NCBI GenBank assembly: GCA_951799445.1
Contig: OX637288.1
Coordinates: 45,833,288 to 45,897,287, forward strand
Reading direction: 5' to 3'
Length of the DNA: 64,000 nt
Origin: Pseudisothecium myosuroides
Lineage: Eukaryota > Streptophyta > Bryopsida > Hypnales > Lembophyllaceae
Below, one piece after another: positions 22,606-35,079 of this stretch; positions within the stretch are counted from its first letter, which is position 1, and each line of letters opens with the position of its first letter. The translations under genes were made by a program, and so were the position numbers. The notes under the pieces were generated by a model. That model was not told the DNA's origin, searched no databases, and saw only the letters and a program-made list of their open reading frames with translations.

Positions 22606-23237
22606 TTAACCCCTAAATGCCCAAGGCCTTTTCTGAGCTTCTAGAAATTTGCTCTAAATTGAACAAAAAGACAAAATTTTGATAAGTTGTTTCAACCTTT
22701 TTTTGAATTGTAACTGAAGAAATTCAAACTAGACATGTTAGAAATCAGTTTGGAAAAGAAAACACAACAATATCACTTATGAATTGAAAGATTAAAATGT
22801 TTGATCATGGGGGTGTTAAAACTGCAAAAGTGATTTGAAGTCTTTCAATCCTCTTTTCACATATCAAATCTAAAAATTTGGTCACCAAAAAAATATGAGG
22901 TTAAAGGGGCTAACATGCATAACCCCAATCAGTTTGTGAAATTTTTTAAATCTATTCTACAATTTTTTTAAATGAATTTCTAATGTGATTTTTTCTCCAA
23001 GATTTAGTGTATTTGAGGTTCATTTCTTAGAGCCCTCAACACTATGGAAAGTCAAGATCAAAGTTAGAAAAATCATTATCAATCATTTTCAAAATCAATT
23101 TTTTGATGCTAAAACTAAACTTCAAAAAGAATTTCTCAAAAATATAAACTATTAATAATAGCAACTTGGTTAGGTTTTATTTAACTTCAAAATATTATCG
23201 ACACCAAAATTTGGTGCCTCAGACATTCGAGGTTTAA
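22606..23237. mobile_element. TTAA-flanked element (family C), 632 bp
   Basis: It starts TTAACCCCTAAATGCCCAAGG and ends CATTCGAGGTTTAA. The interior is shared, as the reverse complement, with about 7925-8673 and with 46313-46762. The 46-kb copy confirms the right end, because its own end TTAATCCCTAAATGC aligns there. It has no coding capacity. Confidence 0.7.
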
Positions 23238-23315
23238 TTTGACTGGATTCTAAATGCATCCCCTATCTAGGAATGAGTGACATGCTCCTTGAAATATCTA
23301 TTATGGTCATTGATT

Positions 23316-23357
23316 AGGTAGGTAGGCTTAAATGGGCGATTCATGGACTTCCTACCT
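23316..23357. mobile_element. Extreme deletion derivative of an AGGTAGGAGG MITE
   Basis: Only 42 bp remain: a left end like AGGTAGGTAGGCTTAAATGG joined to a right end like TGGACTTCCTACCT. Both match the family termini, so the whole interior seems to be lost. Confidence 0.5.
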
Positions 23358-23710
23358 TACCCCTAGAAGGATGCAGACATATTATATCACCAAGGTAATT
23401 TAATACACAAAATTAGCACATTTTCGGTTGAAAAGGTGCATTTTTGGTTTCTACATTTGCTTTGAAAGTTATTCATTGGACACTTTTAGTCCTTAGCGTC
23501 ATGAATGGTTTACCCTTTAGTGCCTAAATCTTTACAATTATATATTATTTATGTCAGTTTCATCAAATACATCATACAAAAATTTTGAAATGTGATTTTT
23601 TTAAAGTCAAGAATTGATTTAGATGAATAAGAAGTTTTGTAGTAAAAAAAAATCTATGGAAACTCTCTGTTCATTGTCCACATTTTGGATGTTGGAGTAT
23701 TAAAGGATTA

Positions 23711-24073
23711 AGGTGGGCACTCCAAAATCCACCACTTTTTGCTATTGTACCTAGTTACTTTTATTAGATTGGTCAAATTTTCATATTTCTTAATTGTCAA
23801 GTGAAAAGAGGTTGTAATGCAACAAAAATGCAACATTTGAATATTGAATATTTAAATTATGAAGGGTCAAGGATTTTATGGTAGAAGTTTTACTACCACT
23901 ATTTCTAAAAAAGCCCCATGTCACCTTTGTAAAATACAAAGGAAACAAGGGTCTCTTTCAGAAACAGAGGGAGTAAAAGTTTTTCTTCTACATATGTACA
24001 TATTGATTTTGGAGATGTAAACAAAGAGATAATTGGAGTTTTAGGTCAGTGGCGCATTTGGGAAGGCCTACTT
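23711..24073. mobile_element. TA-flanked MITE, AGGTGGGCACTCC family (23.7 kb)
   Basis: It starts AGGTGGGCACTCCAAAATCC and ends GCGCATTTGGGAAGGCCTACTT, with TA on both sides. Relatives lie at about 56300-56568, 56614-56892 and 62060-62343, sharing TTTTTGCTATTGT, CAAGTGAAA and CATATTGATTTTGGAGATGTA. It is non-coding. Confidence 0.65.
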
Positions 24074-26269
24074 TAACCCTGATATTAACCTGTAAAGGTT
24101 CAAAGTCCTAGAACATGTTTTGAAGGTAAGGGAATGTACTAGCTTTATAGGAATATAATTTCATGTCAAATGTTTGGCGCTTGGGAGAAAAAGCTATGAC
24201 CTTCTAAGCTCAAAATGCTTGAATTTGGACCACAACAAAAAAAATGCAAAACTTCAACATATAAATAAATAAAATTCTTCTTATAGAATATATTTATATT
24301 TTGTAATGCTTTGATTTTCTGTTTGGATAAGTAATGTGAAAAATATAAAGAGTCTTGTTTTGCATTCAATTAGTCATCTTTTGGTAGAAATAACAAATAG
24401 GATTTGTTTATGATTTCAATTTTAATAATTTTATAAAACTATAATTTCAATAGAGTGTAGGTTATTTGCTACTCAATTTTACCATTAGAGCTAACGTGGA
24501 TTTTGGATTATAGAGTGTAGGTTACTTGCTACTCAATTTTGCCACTAGAGCTGACATATTCATAATTCCGTTGAAGAACTAAATCCAAAATGTCCAGTGG
24601 TTGTTGCCAATGTCAGGGGTTGCCTATATTAATTTATTTTTTGAAATATCATATTTTCTCATGTAACTTGTTAAGTTGTCTTTCCATAGCTAAAAGAACT
24701 TTTGATTTGGACAAAAACTCCACCTTGGGTGATTTTTCAAAGTCAAACATTCTAAGGCCCATGTAATTATGAATATGCTCATTAAGAAATTTTTAGTGTA
24801 GATTGTCTTGGTAGAAAAACCTAGCCAATCAAGAGCCATCCCAAGATTAAAAATTCCATGAGTGTCCAAGTGGCAAGTGGCTAATTGGTTGGAGCATAGA
24901 GTGAATGGTAGATACGGTCAAGTGAAATTTTTGTTTTCCCAATGTACCTCACTTAAATGCAAGGCTTTGAATACAATCTTCCATTGCTCCAATTTTTCTA
25001 AAAATTGCCATACATGTTTTAACTATTCATAATTGCATTTGGTCAAAAATGGCAAATTCTTTTTTTGTGAAAATTTGAAATATGGGCCCCTGAAACCACT
25101 CTATCACAGATTTTTTTTTGCTTTTTCAAAAACTAAACTTTGATCAAAGATTTCCCAAAATTCCTAGGGTTAAGGTCTTTGAAAATTAGAAAGTAGACTA
25201 ATTTTATAGTGATGAACAAAATCATGCAATTAGATTTTTCAAAAAAATGATTCTAAAGAAATTACACATCAATTTAGAAACAATAATTTAGAGGTGTTTT
25301 TGGAGAGAGGACTCCCTTGGGCATTTAGGAATTAACGATTCAATTTTTTATTCCATCTTGTACCTTCTTCTACTTAATATTTTTTTCAAGAATGAAAATA
25401 ATTTAAAGAAATTGAATTTTTTTTTCTAAATTCTCAATTCAATTGCCCATCGTAAAGATTTAAACCTCTAAATTATAAAGTGTAAGAAAATTTAAATTTA
25501 GGGGATTCAAAGTCTGAATACATAGTAAAATAAGGTGATAGAAAATGTTATCTTTTGACTTTTAATACTAATATCTTACAATTTACTTAGTCAAAGTGTA
25601 TGAAGTTTTTTTTGCACATTCTTATACAAGTCTTATGCAAGATTTCACAGTTGAATATACAAAAAAATAGTTCTTTTTCATCATAGCTCTTTGGGCTAGA
25701 AATGACAATTTTGAAGTGTTTTTTGGTGAAACATAGTCATGAACCTTGTGGGATATTAATGTGCGCATTTGCAATTATTAGTGCCTAAAATGCAACACTA
25801 CAACCTAGATATTGATGACACAAGATATACTCAATCTAAAATGAGATTCTAGTATTGACGCAACATGTAAGTCCCTTCTATTACCACTCCAAAGCTTTGT
25901 TGTAATCTCTGCTCCAAAATAATATATATGACGACTAATTTCTTCTTTCATGTTTCTAAAGTTTTAGTATACCCATATGAGCCTGAATAGAAAACTAGAA
26001 ATGAGCACTTCAAATTTGAGGTGCTTACTTTTATAATCACCAAAGGTCTGCGTAGGTCGGTTCAATTGGCAAGTTTCTTCTTTGAGGAGGAAAATTTGAA
26101 GTCTTTGGATCCTAGGAGGTCAATTATGCCAGTCTTAGAACATAGGTGACCTCAACACCATCAATCTCTTCATGATAGAAGCACGATTGACCTCCTTAGA
26201 TCCAAAGGGGGCAATTATGCCATTTTCTTTAAATAGTATAGTAGAACCTCTCTAAAGTAATAACTTCTC
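24074..26269. other. Repeat-derived AT-rich spacer
   Basis: No gene was recognised. A fragment of the family A TTAA element occupies about 25336-25759 (it contains a match to TTCCATCTTGTACCTTCTTC). An element end, GGGCATTTAGGAATTAA, closes at 25335, and another GGGTTAA end lies near 25171. A direct repeat (GAGTGTAGGTTATTTGCTACTCAATTTT-like) occurs at about 24454 and 24512, 58 bp apart. Confidence 0.4.
26104..26206 (+). ncRNA. Second foldback, 21-base stem
   Basis: TTTGGATCCTAGGAGGTCAAT at 26104-26124 pairs with ATTGACCTCCTTAGATCCAAA at 26186-26206, with two mismatches over 21 bases and a 61-base loop. It could be a small-RNA hairpin or a decayed inverted-repeat element. There is no evidence for expression. 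Confidence 0.3.
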
Positions 26270-26825
26270 TAACTCTTGAAGGACCGAAGCCTTTTCTTTG
26301 CCAAAAAACACTCAAAACTGCCATTTCTATCGCAAAGAATAAACAAAATTGAAAGTTATTATTTTTACACTACAAAGTATTGAGGTTTAAATTTTTATTA
26401 TGGGGAATTGACTTGAGGGTCTAGGGAAAAAAATTCAAAAAATAATAATTTTCATTCTTAATAAAATTGTTAAACAGAAGTAGATATGAGATGGAAGGAG
26501 AACCTAAATTATTAATATCTCTAACTTAAGATGGAATTAAAACACATTAATTCCAATGGTGAGATTGTTCTATCAAGCAAATTAAACCATTTGGAACTTT
26601 TTTTTTTGAAAATTGTAAAAATTACATTAACTGAAATGAATCCTATAAGCTATTTTTTCAAAATGAAATGAATAAAAGCTTTACTCATGCAAACAAAAAT
26701 ATAATCTATAAAAAAAACTAATTAATTAAAAATTTTGAATTTTTTTTTGTTGCTTGAACTCCCTTGTTTTGAGTTTATTTGGGCATAAGTTTTGTTCCTA
26801 GGCACTGTGAGCCCCTAATTCGTCA
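26270..26825. mobile_element. Fragment of family A TTAA element
   Basis: It shares GAAGGACCGAAGCC..TTTGCCAAAAAACACTCAAA, the GATTGTTCTA segment, and CCTTGTTTTGAG with TTATTTGG in the same order as the intact copy at 41026-41966. Neither terminal TTAA is preserved. Confidence 0.55.
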
Positions 26826-28219
26826 CTGGGGACTCACAATTTTCTTTTTTTTTCAATTTTTACAAATTTAAGTGTAGTTTTATATACAAAAAGCCCAAAA
26901 AAGAGTGTAAAACCAAAATAGGTATGTCACGTACCAATATAGCATTTTGGTCCCTTATAGGTTGTTTCCCCCAAATAAATCCCATTTCCACTTGTATATA
27001 GGTTAAAACGTAGAAATATCGGTAAAAAATAGAATTAAGGGCTAACCTGACCCAAATAGCCCAAACCTACGGTACATGTGACATCTTATGGCTAAAATTG
27101 GTCCGAGGGAACACCGTTGAGGTCCTAAGTCCATTCTCGGAGATAGGTTTCACTTTCCCCATAGCATCGAAGAAATAGCGGAAACCCCAATTGTTGGCCT
27201 GCAGGAGTTACAAACTCAAGATGGACCCGTAAGAGGAATCTACGGGTGGCATATGGTGTTCTAGGGTAGAAATCACATTTGGGACTCAATGGCGAAATCG
27301 GCTTGCCAAGATTCCCTTGTATGTGAAAGATTCCCTAGTTGCCAAATTCAAAAGGAGAAGACAGAATTTGATTCTCCTCTGACCTTTGTGCAAAGTAAAA
27401 ATATGGGCTTGCACATCTTTTGAGGAATTACATAAGAGGTTCCATAAAAAGTTTCGTAATTTTCTGACTTACAGAAGATGCCCTTCGAGACGGTCAACCG
27501 CCAAAACCTACGATGGGAAATTCCTAGAAATTACACAGGTTGCGGTAAAATCTCACTAAAAATTAGATTATTTTATTTTATGCTAATAAGATGCCCCACC
27601 AAGTTTCAAGACATTCCAATAGCCAGAAGTGCCCGAACCGACGAGATTCCCCAGAAATTGGCGAAATTGAAGTTGACGGTGGAGTTGACTTGCGTACCGG
27701 GAGCATACAAAATCGGAATGAGGTCAAAGCTAGGTCTTTTCTTACTCCCCCATACCTACTAAAGAACCTAGGCTAGTTACTTTTCTTAGAAAAGTCAACC
27801 TCCAAGATTTGGATTTTTACCCTGTTTTGGTGTTCAGTTAGCGGTAGGTTATGTTGCGTTTTTTGGAGTTTGGTTAAGGGGTGGGGGGTTCTTTAAGACT
27901 AACAAGACGTGTGGTCCCCAAAGAATCACATACAAAATTATACATTGAAGAAAGTTGGATCCATTGTAAAGACTAATTTTTTTTTATTAAATATTTTTTA
28001 TCTTTAAAACATTGAAAATAACTATAATAGGTGCAATAATGTAGACTATCTTTAGACTGTTTGTAATGAATGCTTAATGTCTAAATCTTTTTGACTTACA
28101 ACATACTTTGCCTCTCTTTTACCTCACATGTTATTAATTGTAACATTTACACATACATATTAAGTTTTTATGTCTAATTGTAAAATTATATATATAGTGG
28201 TAGACAATGTAGAGTCTAC
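26826..28219. other. Region of unknown, less AT-rich sequence
   Basis: About 26940-27830 is less AT-rich than its flanks and looks like decayed transcribed or retroelement sequence. The longest open frame (27478-27762, 94 residues) has no motif that I recognise. I see no long terminal repeat pair or polymerase motif. Confidence 0.3.
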
Positions 28220-28737
28220 CACTAAAGTATAAAATCTTAGGATGTAGATTGTTTATAACAACATTAAAAAAATTGGGATTGGCATTTTTCAATTCCATAA
28301 TGAAATTCTTAACAATTTTGTATTTTGAACCATTCTCTACTTCTTTCTACTTACTTTTTTTTCCTATATGTTGTACAATTCCAAATGCTCTGAAATTTTT
28401 CAAGCATGTGGCCAACTTGTTTAGGAAAAATAGTCCAAAGAAGCACCATCATTTTGGTCATTTTTTCGTAGAAAAGTGAGCTTGTGAAGTGCAGCTGCTC
28501 TGCTTTTTGCAAGGCGGAAAAAACGATTTTAGTGAATTTGAGTGCTTATATCTTGCAATCCATGTGGTGGAAATGTCTGAAATTTTTATCACATGTTTTT
28601 GGTACTACATACTACAAGATCCTACAGTTACAAATGTCAAAAAAAGTTTTTTTTCAAGAATTTGGTACTTGTACTAAAGATGGCAATTTTTGAGCGTTTT
28701 CGGTGAAAACATAGTCATGGAACTTTAGGGGATAATC
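28220..28737. mobile_element. Fragment of a TTAA element related to 54785-55734
   Basis: The sequence GGCATTTTTCAATTCCATAA, the ATGTTGTACAATTCCAAATG segment, and the end GTCATGGAACTTTAGGGG follow, as the reverse complement, the first part of the 54785-55734 element. The terminal TTAA has mutated to ATAA. Confidence 0.55.
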
Positions 28738-30062
28738 AACTCATCTACCAAGAGTAAAAAACAACATTAAAAGATTCACATTTGTAGCAAATTGCAAAAA
28801 GAACTGAAGAGATATTACAAATTGTTGATTGACCTAAAATTTGCACAATTTGCACAATTGCACTCCAAAAACTTAAGTTAGATCTTGAATTCTTACATGA
28901 AGATTATAGGATCTCAACGATACTAGGGCGTGAGCATAGAGACGTGAATCTGCAAGCCTTGAATCTTGTTGTAAGTATGTAAGGTAAAACTACCCAATTC
29001 CGTCAGTGATTCAAATCCGTGGTCTACAGCTTTGTCCCAATTCCGTCAGAAAAACATGCAAATCCGCTTCAGATTCTGACAACAGTAGTTTATTAATGCT
29101 ATTAAAAGACAACGTGTCAATTAATGATTGGTGGATCTTCAAGTGCTATTAGATACATTGGAAAGTGGTATTGAGTTGTAAGAGGACGTTTATGAATCCA
29201 GTCTAGTGGCGGTTGTGCAATTTCACTTCAGAAATTCACAGAAATTACAAATTTTTATCAAAAAATTATAATTCTACTTGGGTTTGACTCCTGAAACAAA
29301 AGCACACCTCTGAAAAATATGTGTCTTTCCTAGAGTTGGCCCCAATATAGTTAGATTGCGAATCAAGGTGGTAATGGATAGTTCTACCTTACCTATAACC
29401 ATTTGACGGTGTTTATAACATATCTACCCGTAACATAGGTACACTACAACATAGAAAGAGTGTATAACATAGGTACCTATAATATAGACACCTATAATTA
29501 TAGAAGGTGTCTATAATATGGAGTCATGGGCTCATAGATTCTATGTTGACATGCTAGCACTTCCTCGATTATAAATAGTTCGATTTGCTTCTAATTAAGG
29601 TACTGTGACGTGGTAAAGGACAATAAACCCTTTGTAAAAATATTCAGAATAAGGAATTTTCATCTACTATTGATAGTGTGCATGTAGAAAAATTCAAGAT
29701 ACTTGGATTTATTTTTGAATGCCCCATTGCAATTTCAAGTTGAGTTAGATTCTAGCCTGGTTACAAATTCCCTCTATTATTTTATTTTTTTCTATAATAA
29801 AAAATAATGTATTGTCACAATTGAAAACATCAGGATGTCAATCATGACAATGAATTATTATATTATATCCATCACTATATATGCTAAGAAATCTAAACAT
29901 TTTTGTTACTTAAAAATAGGATTTTTATAAAAAAAACATAACCAATAGTAAAGAAAAATTTACATCAATAGGCTACCAAATCCAAAAAGAATCCTTGCAA
30001 AGCAATGATTGGGCTCAAAGACTAAAATTTGACTAAAGGTCTCCATCAAATCCAACAATATC
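28738..30062. other. AT-rich spacer with an A/T-rich inverted motif cluster
   Basis: At about 29400-29560 there are many copies of a motif like ATAGGTACCTATAATATAGA. A related cluster in the other orientation lies at about 38180-38310. No gene was recognised. Confidence 0.35.
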
Positions 30063-30224
30063 TATTTACTAGAAATTTTCTATTTCAGATCATTTGAAAT
30101 CAAAAACTCAAAATCTACAACTTTTGTTTGAATATCAATTCCAAAATATTCTTTCAAATAGTACTTTATAATGATTTTTCGCAAATCATCATTCTGAAGA
30201 AGGATCTTGACATTTAGGTTTTAA
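30063..30224. mobile_element. Fragment of family E TTAA element
   Basis: It matches the last 150 bases of 54203-54788, including TCTACAACTTTT, CCAAAATATTCTT and TTTATAATGATTTTTC, and closes at TTAA 30221-30224. Confidence 0.5.
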
Positions 30225-30459
30225 TGTGACGATTTTACTGCAACAGTCAGCTTCTGAGGAAATGGCCATTGATAATAGGTTAAGCTTACTGCAAATTGAA
30301 CTATATGAAACATTTTTTCCCTCTCTCAATTCTAGGGTTTGGGGCTTTGCAATTTAACGAAGGTTGTCTGGAGTTTGAGCAGGTTAATGTCAAGATGTTC
30401 ATGATGCCCCTTGGTATAAATTTATTTACGTCCTTGGGATTTGATAAGATGGTGACTTG

Positions 30460-31598
30460 GTGAGCTTCAAATTTGCATATAATAATCCTCTCTTCTCTGA
30501 CCGGATTGTTCAAATGGAGGTGGCTCCTTCACAATCAAGCTTTTGAGGTACTGCTCATGACCTAAAATTCTCCATTTAATGGGATTGCGTTTTTCAATTA
30601 CTTTAGGTGTTGAATTTTTATTTTTATTTGATTTTGAGCTCTGCGAGTGACATCAAGAGAATTGCCCTTAATTTCGGCTTCCCTTCATGACACATTCAGC
30701 AATTGTTTTTGCATATCGTTTTCTGTCCGGGAGAAGAATGAAAACCTTAACAATTGAGTTACTCATTGCATGGTGATTTTGACTAGGTTGTGGAGAAGAG
30801 CGAGGAGCTCCACCCTGAGAGGAAAGAAGTTGGACTTGGCGCTTCAATCACAAGTGCAATCGAGAAGCTCCACGTTTACTCTTGCTGCTCACTTTGAGTA
30901 CTAAATGAGAATGTTCTCTAATAGTGGCATGAATGATGGCATGAGTGAGTTGAGCTCTGGAGTTGCCACTATGCACGTTAATGAAGAAGGTACGTTCTTG
31001 ACAAAAACCAATTTTGTTTGTCTACTTGTCGAGTGATAGTCTACATGAATTGGGCCTGTCAAAGTCCTTGAAAGTTGAGCGATTGGTTCAACCTATGGTT
31101 GAGCATTTCCGCAACATTCTTGCTTCGTAGTTTCTGGCATGAAATTGTTTGCAAACTTCTCAAAAATTCCTCAAGTTTCCGACTTAGGTTCAGTTCTTTG
31201 TTTTTCAGATTGAATTGACATCATATCTAAGCATTACAAACTGAAGTCTGAGCATACTTGAATTGTAACCCCACAACATTAGTTTTTTTGTGCTTCTAAG
31301 TTTCTTGCTTTGCATTTCAGGACATATCATCAAAAAAGTAGACTTTAAATCATTGTCGATCGAGAGGATGAAAGCAATTCTCGACAGTGACGCCCTGACA
31401 GTTGCCTAAGAAGAAGAGGTGTTTCAAATCTTCCTAGACTGGATTGATGCCAACTGTCGAATTGCAAACGAGAAACAATTGAGAAACAATTGGCAATCGA
31501 GGAAGTTGCTAGTGTGATCCGATTCCCCTGCATGATTGATGACTATCTTATCGATATTGTGGCGAGAAATCCTCAAAAGCACAATGCAGGATGCTAGG
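30460..31598 (+). pseudogene. LRB/POB1-like BTB-BACK gene, decayed
   Basis: Three separated pieces match, in order, the plant LRB (light-response BTB, POB1) family of cullin-3 substrate adaptors. Piece 1 (30460-30545) reads FKFAYNNPLFSDRIVQMEV, like the family's N-terminal F-x-F-N-x-x-x-FSDR motif. Piece 2 (about 30836-30989) is the BTB end: EKLHVYS, then after a stop and frame change MRMFSNSGMNDGMSEL, ending at a plausible donor GTACG at 30990. Piece 3 (31321-31598) follows an acceptor TTTGCATTTCAG and reads KSLSIERMKAILDSDALTVA, a TAA stop at 31407, EEEVFQIFLDWIDANC, a frameshift near 31490, then VASVIRFPCM, which is the start of the BACK domain with its IRFP motif. The C-terminal half of the family is missing. 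Stops and frameshifts in every piece show that it is dead. Retained splice sites indicate DNA duplication, not retroposition. Confidence 0.7.
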
Positions 31599-32159
31599 GT
31601 GAGATCAAATTCAATTAAATATTTCTTTTTCCTGCATTTGTTTGGTGCTCTGCGATGTAGATTGTCATCATGTTTGATTGCTATACTTCGATTTTCAAGA
31701 CATTGATTGTTTTCTCTGCATCTTTGTTGGCAAGTCTTTAATGCTTCGAAGTTAGATGTGCAACTTGTCGAGGAAGCCAATGACAAAGATCATTGAGACT
31801 GGGGTCGAGCATTCACAAGGTAAAGCGTCTTGCATATGTGGAGCACGCATTGGACCCCGAAGTAGCAGCTGCACAAGTTTGATAATAGTGAGGGTTTGGA
31901 ATCTGATACTATCGATGAACTTGACGACGACTTCATAGTGTATGGCGATAGTAATCCAGAGGGTTCTACCTCTCAGGAGTTTCAAGCTTTGGGAAAAGCA
32001 GCCCCCAGGAACCGGAATTGCAAGCTGGAGAATAGCGTACAAGGAAGTACAACTATGAAGCTCCAGACACTGCCAGACTGTTCTTCGAGAAGTGGGTATC
32101 CACCAAAATTTCTTCAAAAAGAAAAAGAGGAGTGTCTGAAACCCTAATTTGAGACAGAA
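31599..32159 (+). other. Possible continuation of the BTB-BACK pseudogene
   Basis: An open frame at 31896-32147 (LDDDFIVYGDSNPEGSTSQEF) follows the pseudogene, but I cannot align it to the LRB C-terminal half. It may be 3' exon debris or unrelated sequence. Confidence 0.2.
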
Positions 32160-35079
32160 CATCGGATCGACAACCTCTCGAACGCCCCAATTTCTCAATC
32201 CAGGCGAATCAATCAAACATTCCAGAAAGAGCGACTGCCAACATCACCCTAATCACGCCGAAGCATTCCCCGACGCTCCCCGCTCTCGACGTTCCCCTTG
32301 GGCACCGAAGTTCTCCTCATTGGGAATGTCACCCTTTCCTATAGGAGACCTTAAAAATGGCCTTCTGAAGCCAACGGCGCAATCGATTTTCAATTTGGAG
32401 TTAATCTCCAAAAGTTAGACGTTTGGACCAGCGTAAAAAGTCAAAAATTGAAGATTAGGATGAAAATCTTAGTTGATAAGATTACGGCTTAGGAAAAGAG
32501 GGGGGATGAGCACCCTTGAAAATGTATATAAGGGGGCTCATTTTCCTCTCACAAATACCCCTTGTAGCCATATTTTGGCTCTCTTTGCACATTTAGGTCC
32601 ATTTAATTGGATTTTGGCCATTTTAGGCCACGTTGGCAAATTTGTGTGTTTTTGAAGCGTTTTAAGTTTCATTGTTGGTGTTGTTGGAGCTCTCTTCGAA
32701 GGACATTGGGATGCCTTCAAAGTCTTCTCTTATTGCCTTGTTTGAAGTCTTATTGCGGAGTTGTTGTTTATTCTTGTTGTGTCTACTAATTCTACAGTAT
32801 CCCCCCTCCGTACCTTGGCGATGCCGCTTAGGGGGGCTCTCTAGTGTCATCTTTAAAAGTGTTGTGTTCTAATCCATCTTGACTACCTTGTATTCGAATT
32901 TTAGACTCTACCAACCATCCAAACTCCCCTCGTGTTAGTTTTGTATTGGTTTTTAGCCCTTGTAGTGTTGTACTAACAATCCTCCTTTGTTGGTTTGGAC
33001 CCTTGATGTTAGAAGGCTCTCTAATATGGCGGAGCTTTGACTTTGCTTTGATCGAATTGTCTAGAGATTTGGAGATTTTCTAAAATACGGCGGAGCTTTG
33101 ACTTTGCTTTGTTACAAGAAAGAGTCTAAAACCATTAAATGCTAGTAAAAATCCCCAATTTTCCCTTGTCACCAAGTTTAGTGTCCAAAACACTATTTTG
33201 GACCATCAAGTTTAGCATCCAAAAGGGTAATTTAATTATTGCTGGAAAAGACTAGAAACTTTGAGACCAACCTTAGTGTAAGCAACCTTTCCTTTTTTTG
33301 TTTAAATTGTTGTTGTTGTTTTTCGTAAAAATCAAAACACCAAAAAAATCAAAGAGCCAAAGGGCCTGGATGGACCAGCAAACCTGTTCGGGACAGAGGC
33401 TGCAAAGACAGACGGACGGGACTGCAAGGACGGACGGGGGAGCCGGGCCACCACGCCTTGCCACGTGGCGTGGCCACGCGACTGAATTGTTGTGACTGAC
33501 TACTTGACTGAACTGCTGTGACTGAATGCTGGGTACTGAATGTTGGCTGCGAGCTGGCCATGACTGAACAAAAACTCGGCTGAGAAAAAAACAAACTTGA
33601 ATTCAAGGCTGGTTGGAAGCATGCCTCGGCCCAAATTTTGAATTTTTATAAAAAAACCATCACACCTTCATCTTGCATTTTAGGAATTAGAAATGTTAGG
33701 AGTCTAGGAAAATAGAGAGAAATTGGAAGTAGGATTAGGAGAAGAGAAATTAAGAAGGTAGGAGTCAAAGAATCTCAATTTGCAACGTTTCCATTGCAAA
33801 AAGAGGCTCAAAAACCATAGGAAGTACAACACTTGGAACTTTTAAAACCATTTTGGAAATGGAGAGAGATGAAGTGGCAATTTAGGAGTTTGAAGAGGAT
33901 TTAGGAAGAGACAGGATTAGGTGGAAATCTAGGAAGAGTAATTAGAACCATCAAAACTTGGATAGAATAATAATTGACTAAGGAGTTGAAGAGTCAACTA
34001 TTAGTTGGGAGTTGATTCAATTATTTTAGTTCAAGACTAATCAACCCTTTGAAGTGAAAATAATTGAATTAAAATAGTATAGGAAGATAAAGAGAAATTA
34101 GAAGAAAAAGAAAAGAAAAAGGAAGTACAAGAAATTGGCAAATCTTGTACTAAAACTCCTACTTTAAGCCATGGGCAAAATTACCAAACAATTCCGAAAC
34201 ATGGCAAATGACAAGGATTTTGAAGGGGTATACAATTACCTAAACAATGACACCAACTCTGAGGTAAGCTCCTAACTTTAAACCATCCATTTCAATTTCT
34301 CAAAAATAGGCGTTTACAAGTAGGACCGAACTCTCAAGTCAATTCAGAGTGTCTAGAATAGGAATATTTCAAGAACCAGGGTAGTGGTGTTGTAGAGTCT
34401 AGTTAGAGGTTTTCAAAACCATCTCACACTTAGGATTTGGAGCTAAAACGAGTGAGATATGGAAGGATGAAGTTTAGGACCTAATTTGGATGAAAAGTGA
34501 TTAGAAGATAAACAAGACAAGTTAAATTAGGAAATATCAACTAGAAATAACCTAAGTCTCAAAAGTGAAATTAGAAGTTAATTATCAAATTAGGGTTAGG
34601 AGTAATCAACAGATGAAGTTTTAAACACCGATTAGCGGTCAAACTTCATTCATCAACAACTTTTGATAGGATAGGTGGATTTCCAAGTAAGATATCATTT
34701 TGGAAAGCTTAGGCTAGCCTCTAGAAGGAACAACTCCAAAATTTTTAAAAATAATAATTGTCCAAAACTCAAACAAAACCTCAAAGAACAAGGATAGGAA
34801 GAACTAGGATGTTTTAACTTGATCAAAGGAAGAAGTTAGTAATAGTAGGTCATAGTACGACCCTTAAGTAACCTTGAAAAAGTTCAAACTTCAAGAAAGA
34901 CCAAAAACCCTAGGAACTATTCAAGGATGAAGTTTAGGTCAAGGAACGGATGAAGTCAACCTAAAATAGTTCATCCAAGTTAAAACTTAGAATTTAGGCA
35001 GGTCCTAACCACCTAAATTTAGGGTTCAATTTTCAAAGGTAATTGAATTAGGAAGCACGTCTTACATCATGGATGAAGT
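32160..35079. other. Retroelement-like region without recognisable polymerase
   Basis: A TATA-like motif, ATGTATATAAGGGGG, at 32522-32536 is followed by a long leader with few open frames, which resembles a retroelement promoter and leader. A 22-base motif (GGCGGAGCTTTGACTTTGCTTT) is repeated near 33031 and 33092. Purine-rich sequence fills about 33650-35075. A short frame from 34171 (MGKITKQFRNMANDKDFEGV) ends after 37 residues. No terminal repeat pair, primer-binding site, or gag/pol motif was found, so the assignment is speculative. Confidence 0.25.

Noticed and set aside
27478..27762. 94-residue + strand frame
   Set aside because: No recognisable domain, no splice context and no similarity to families I know; not reported as a gene.
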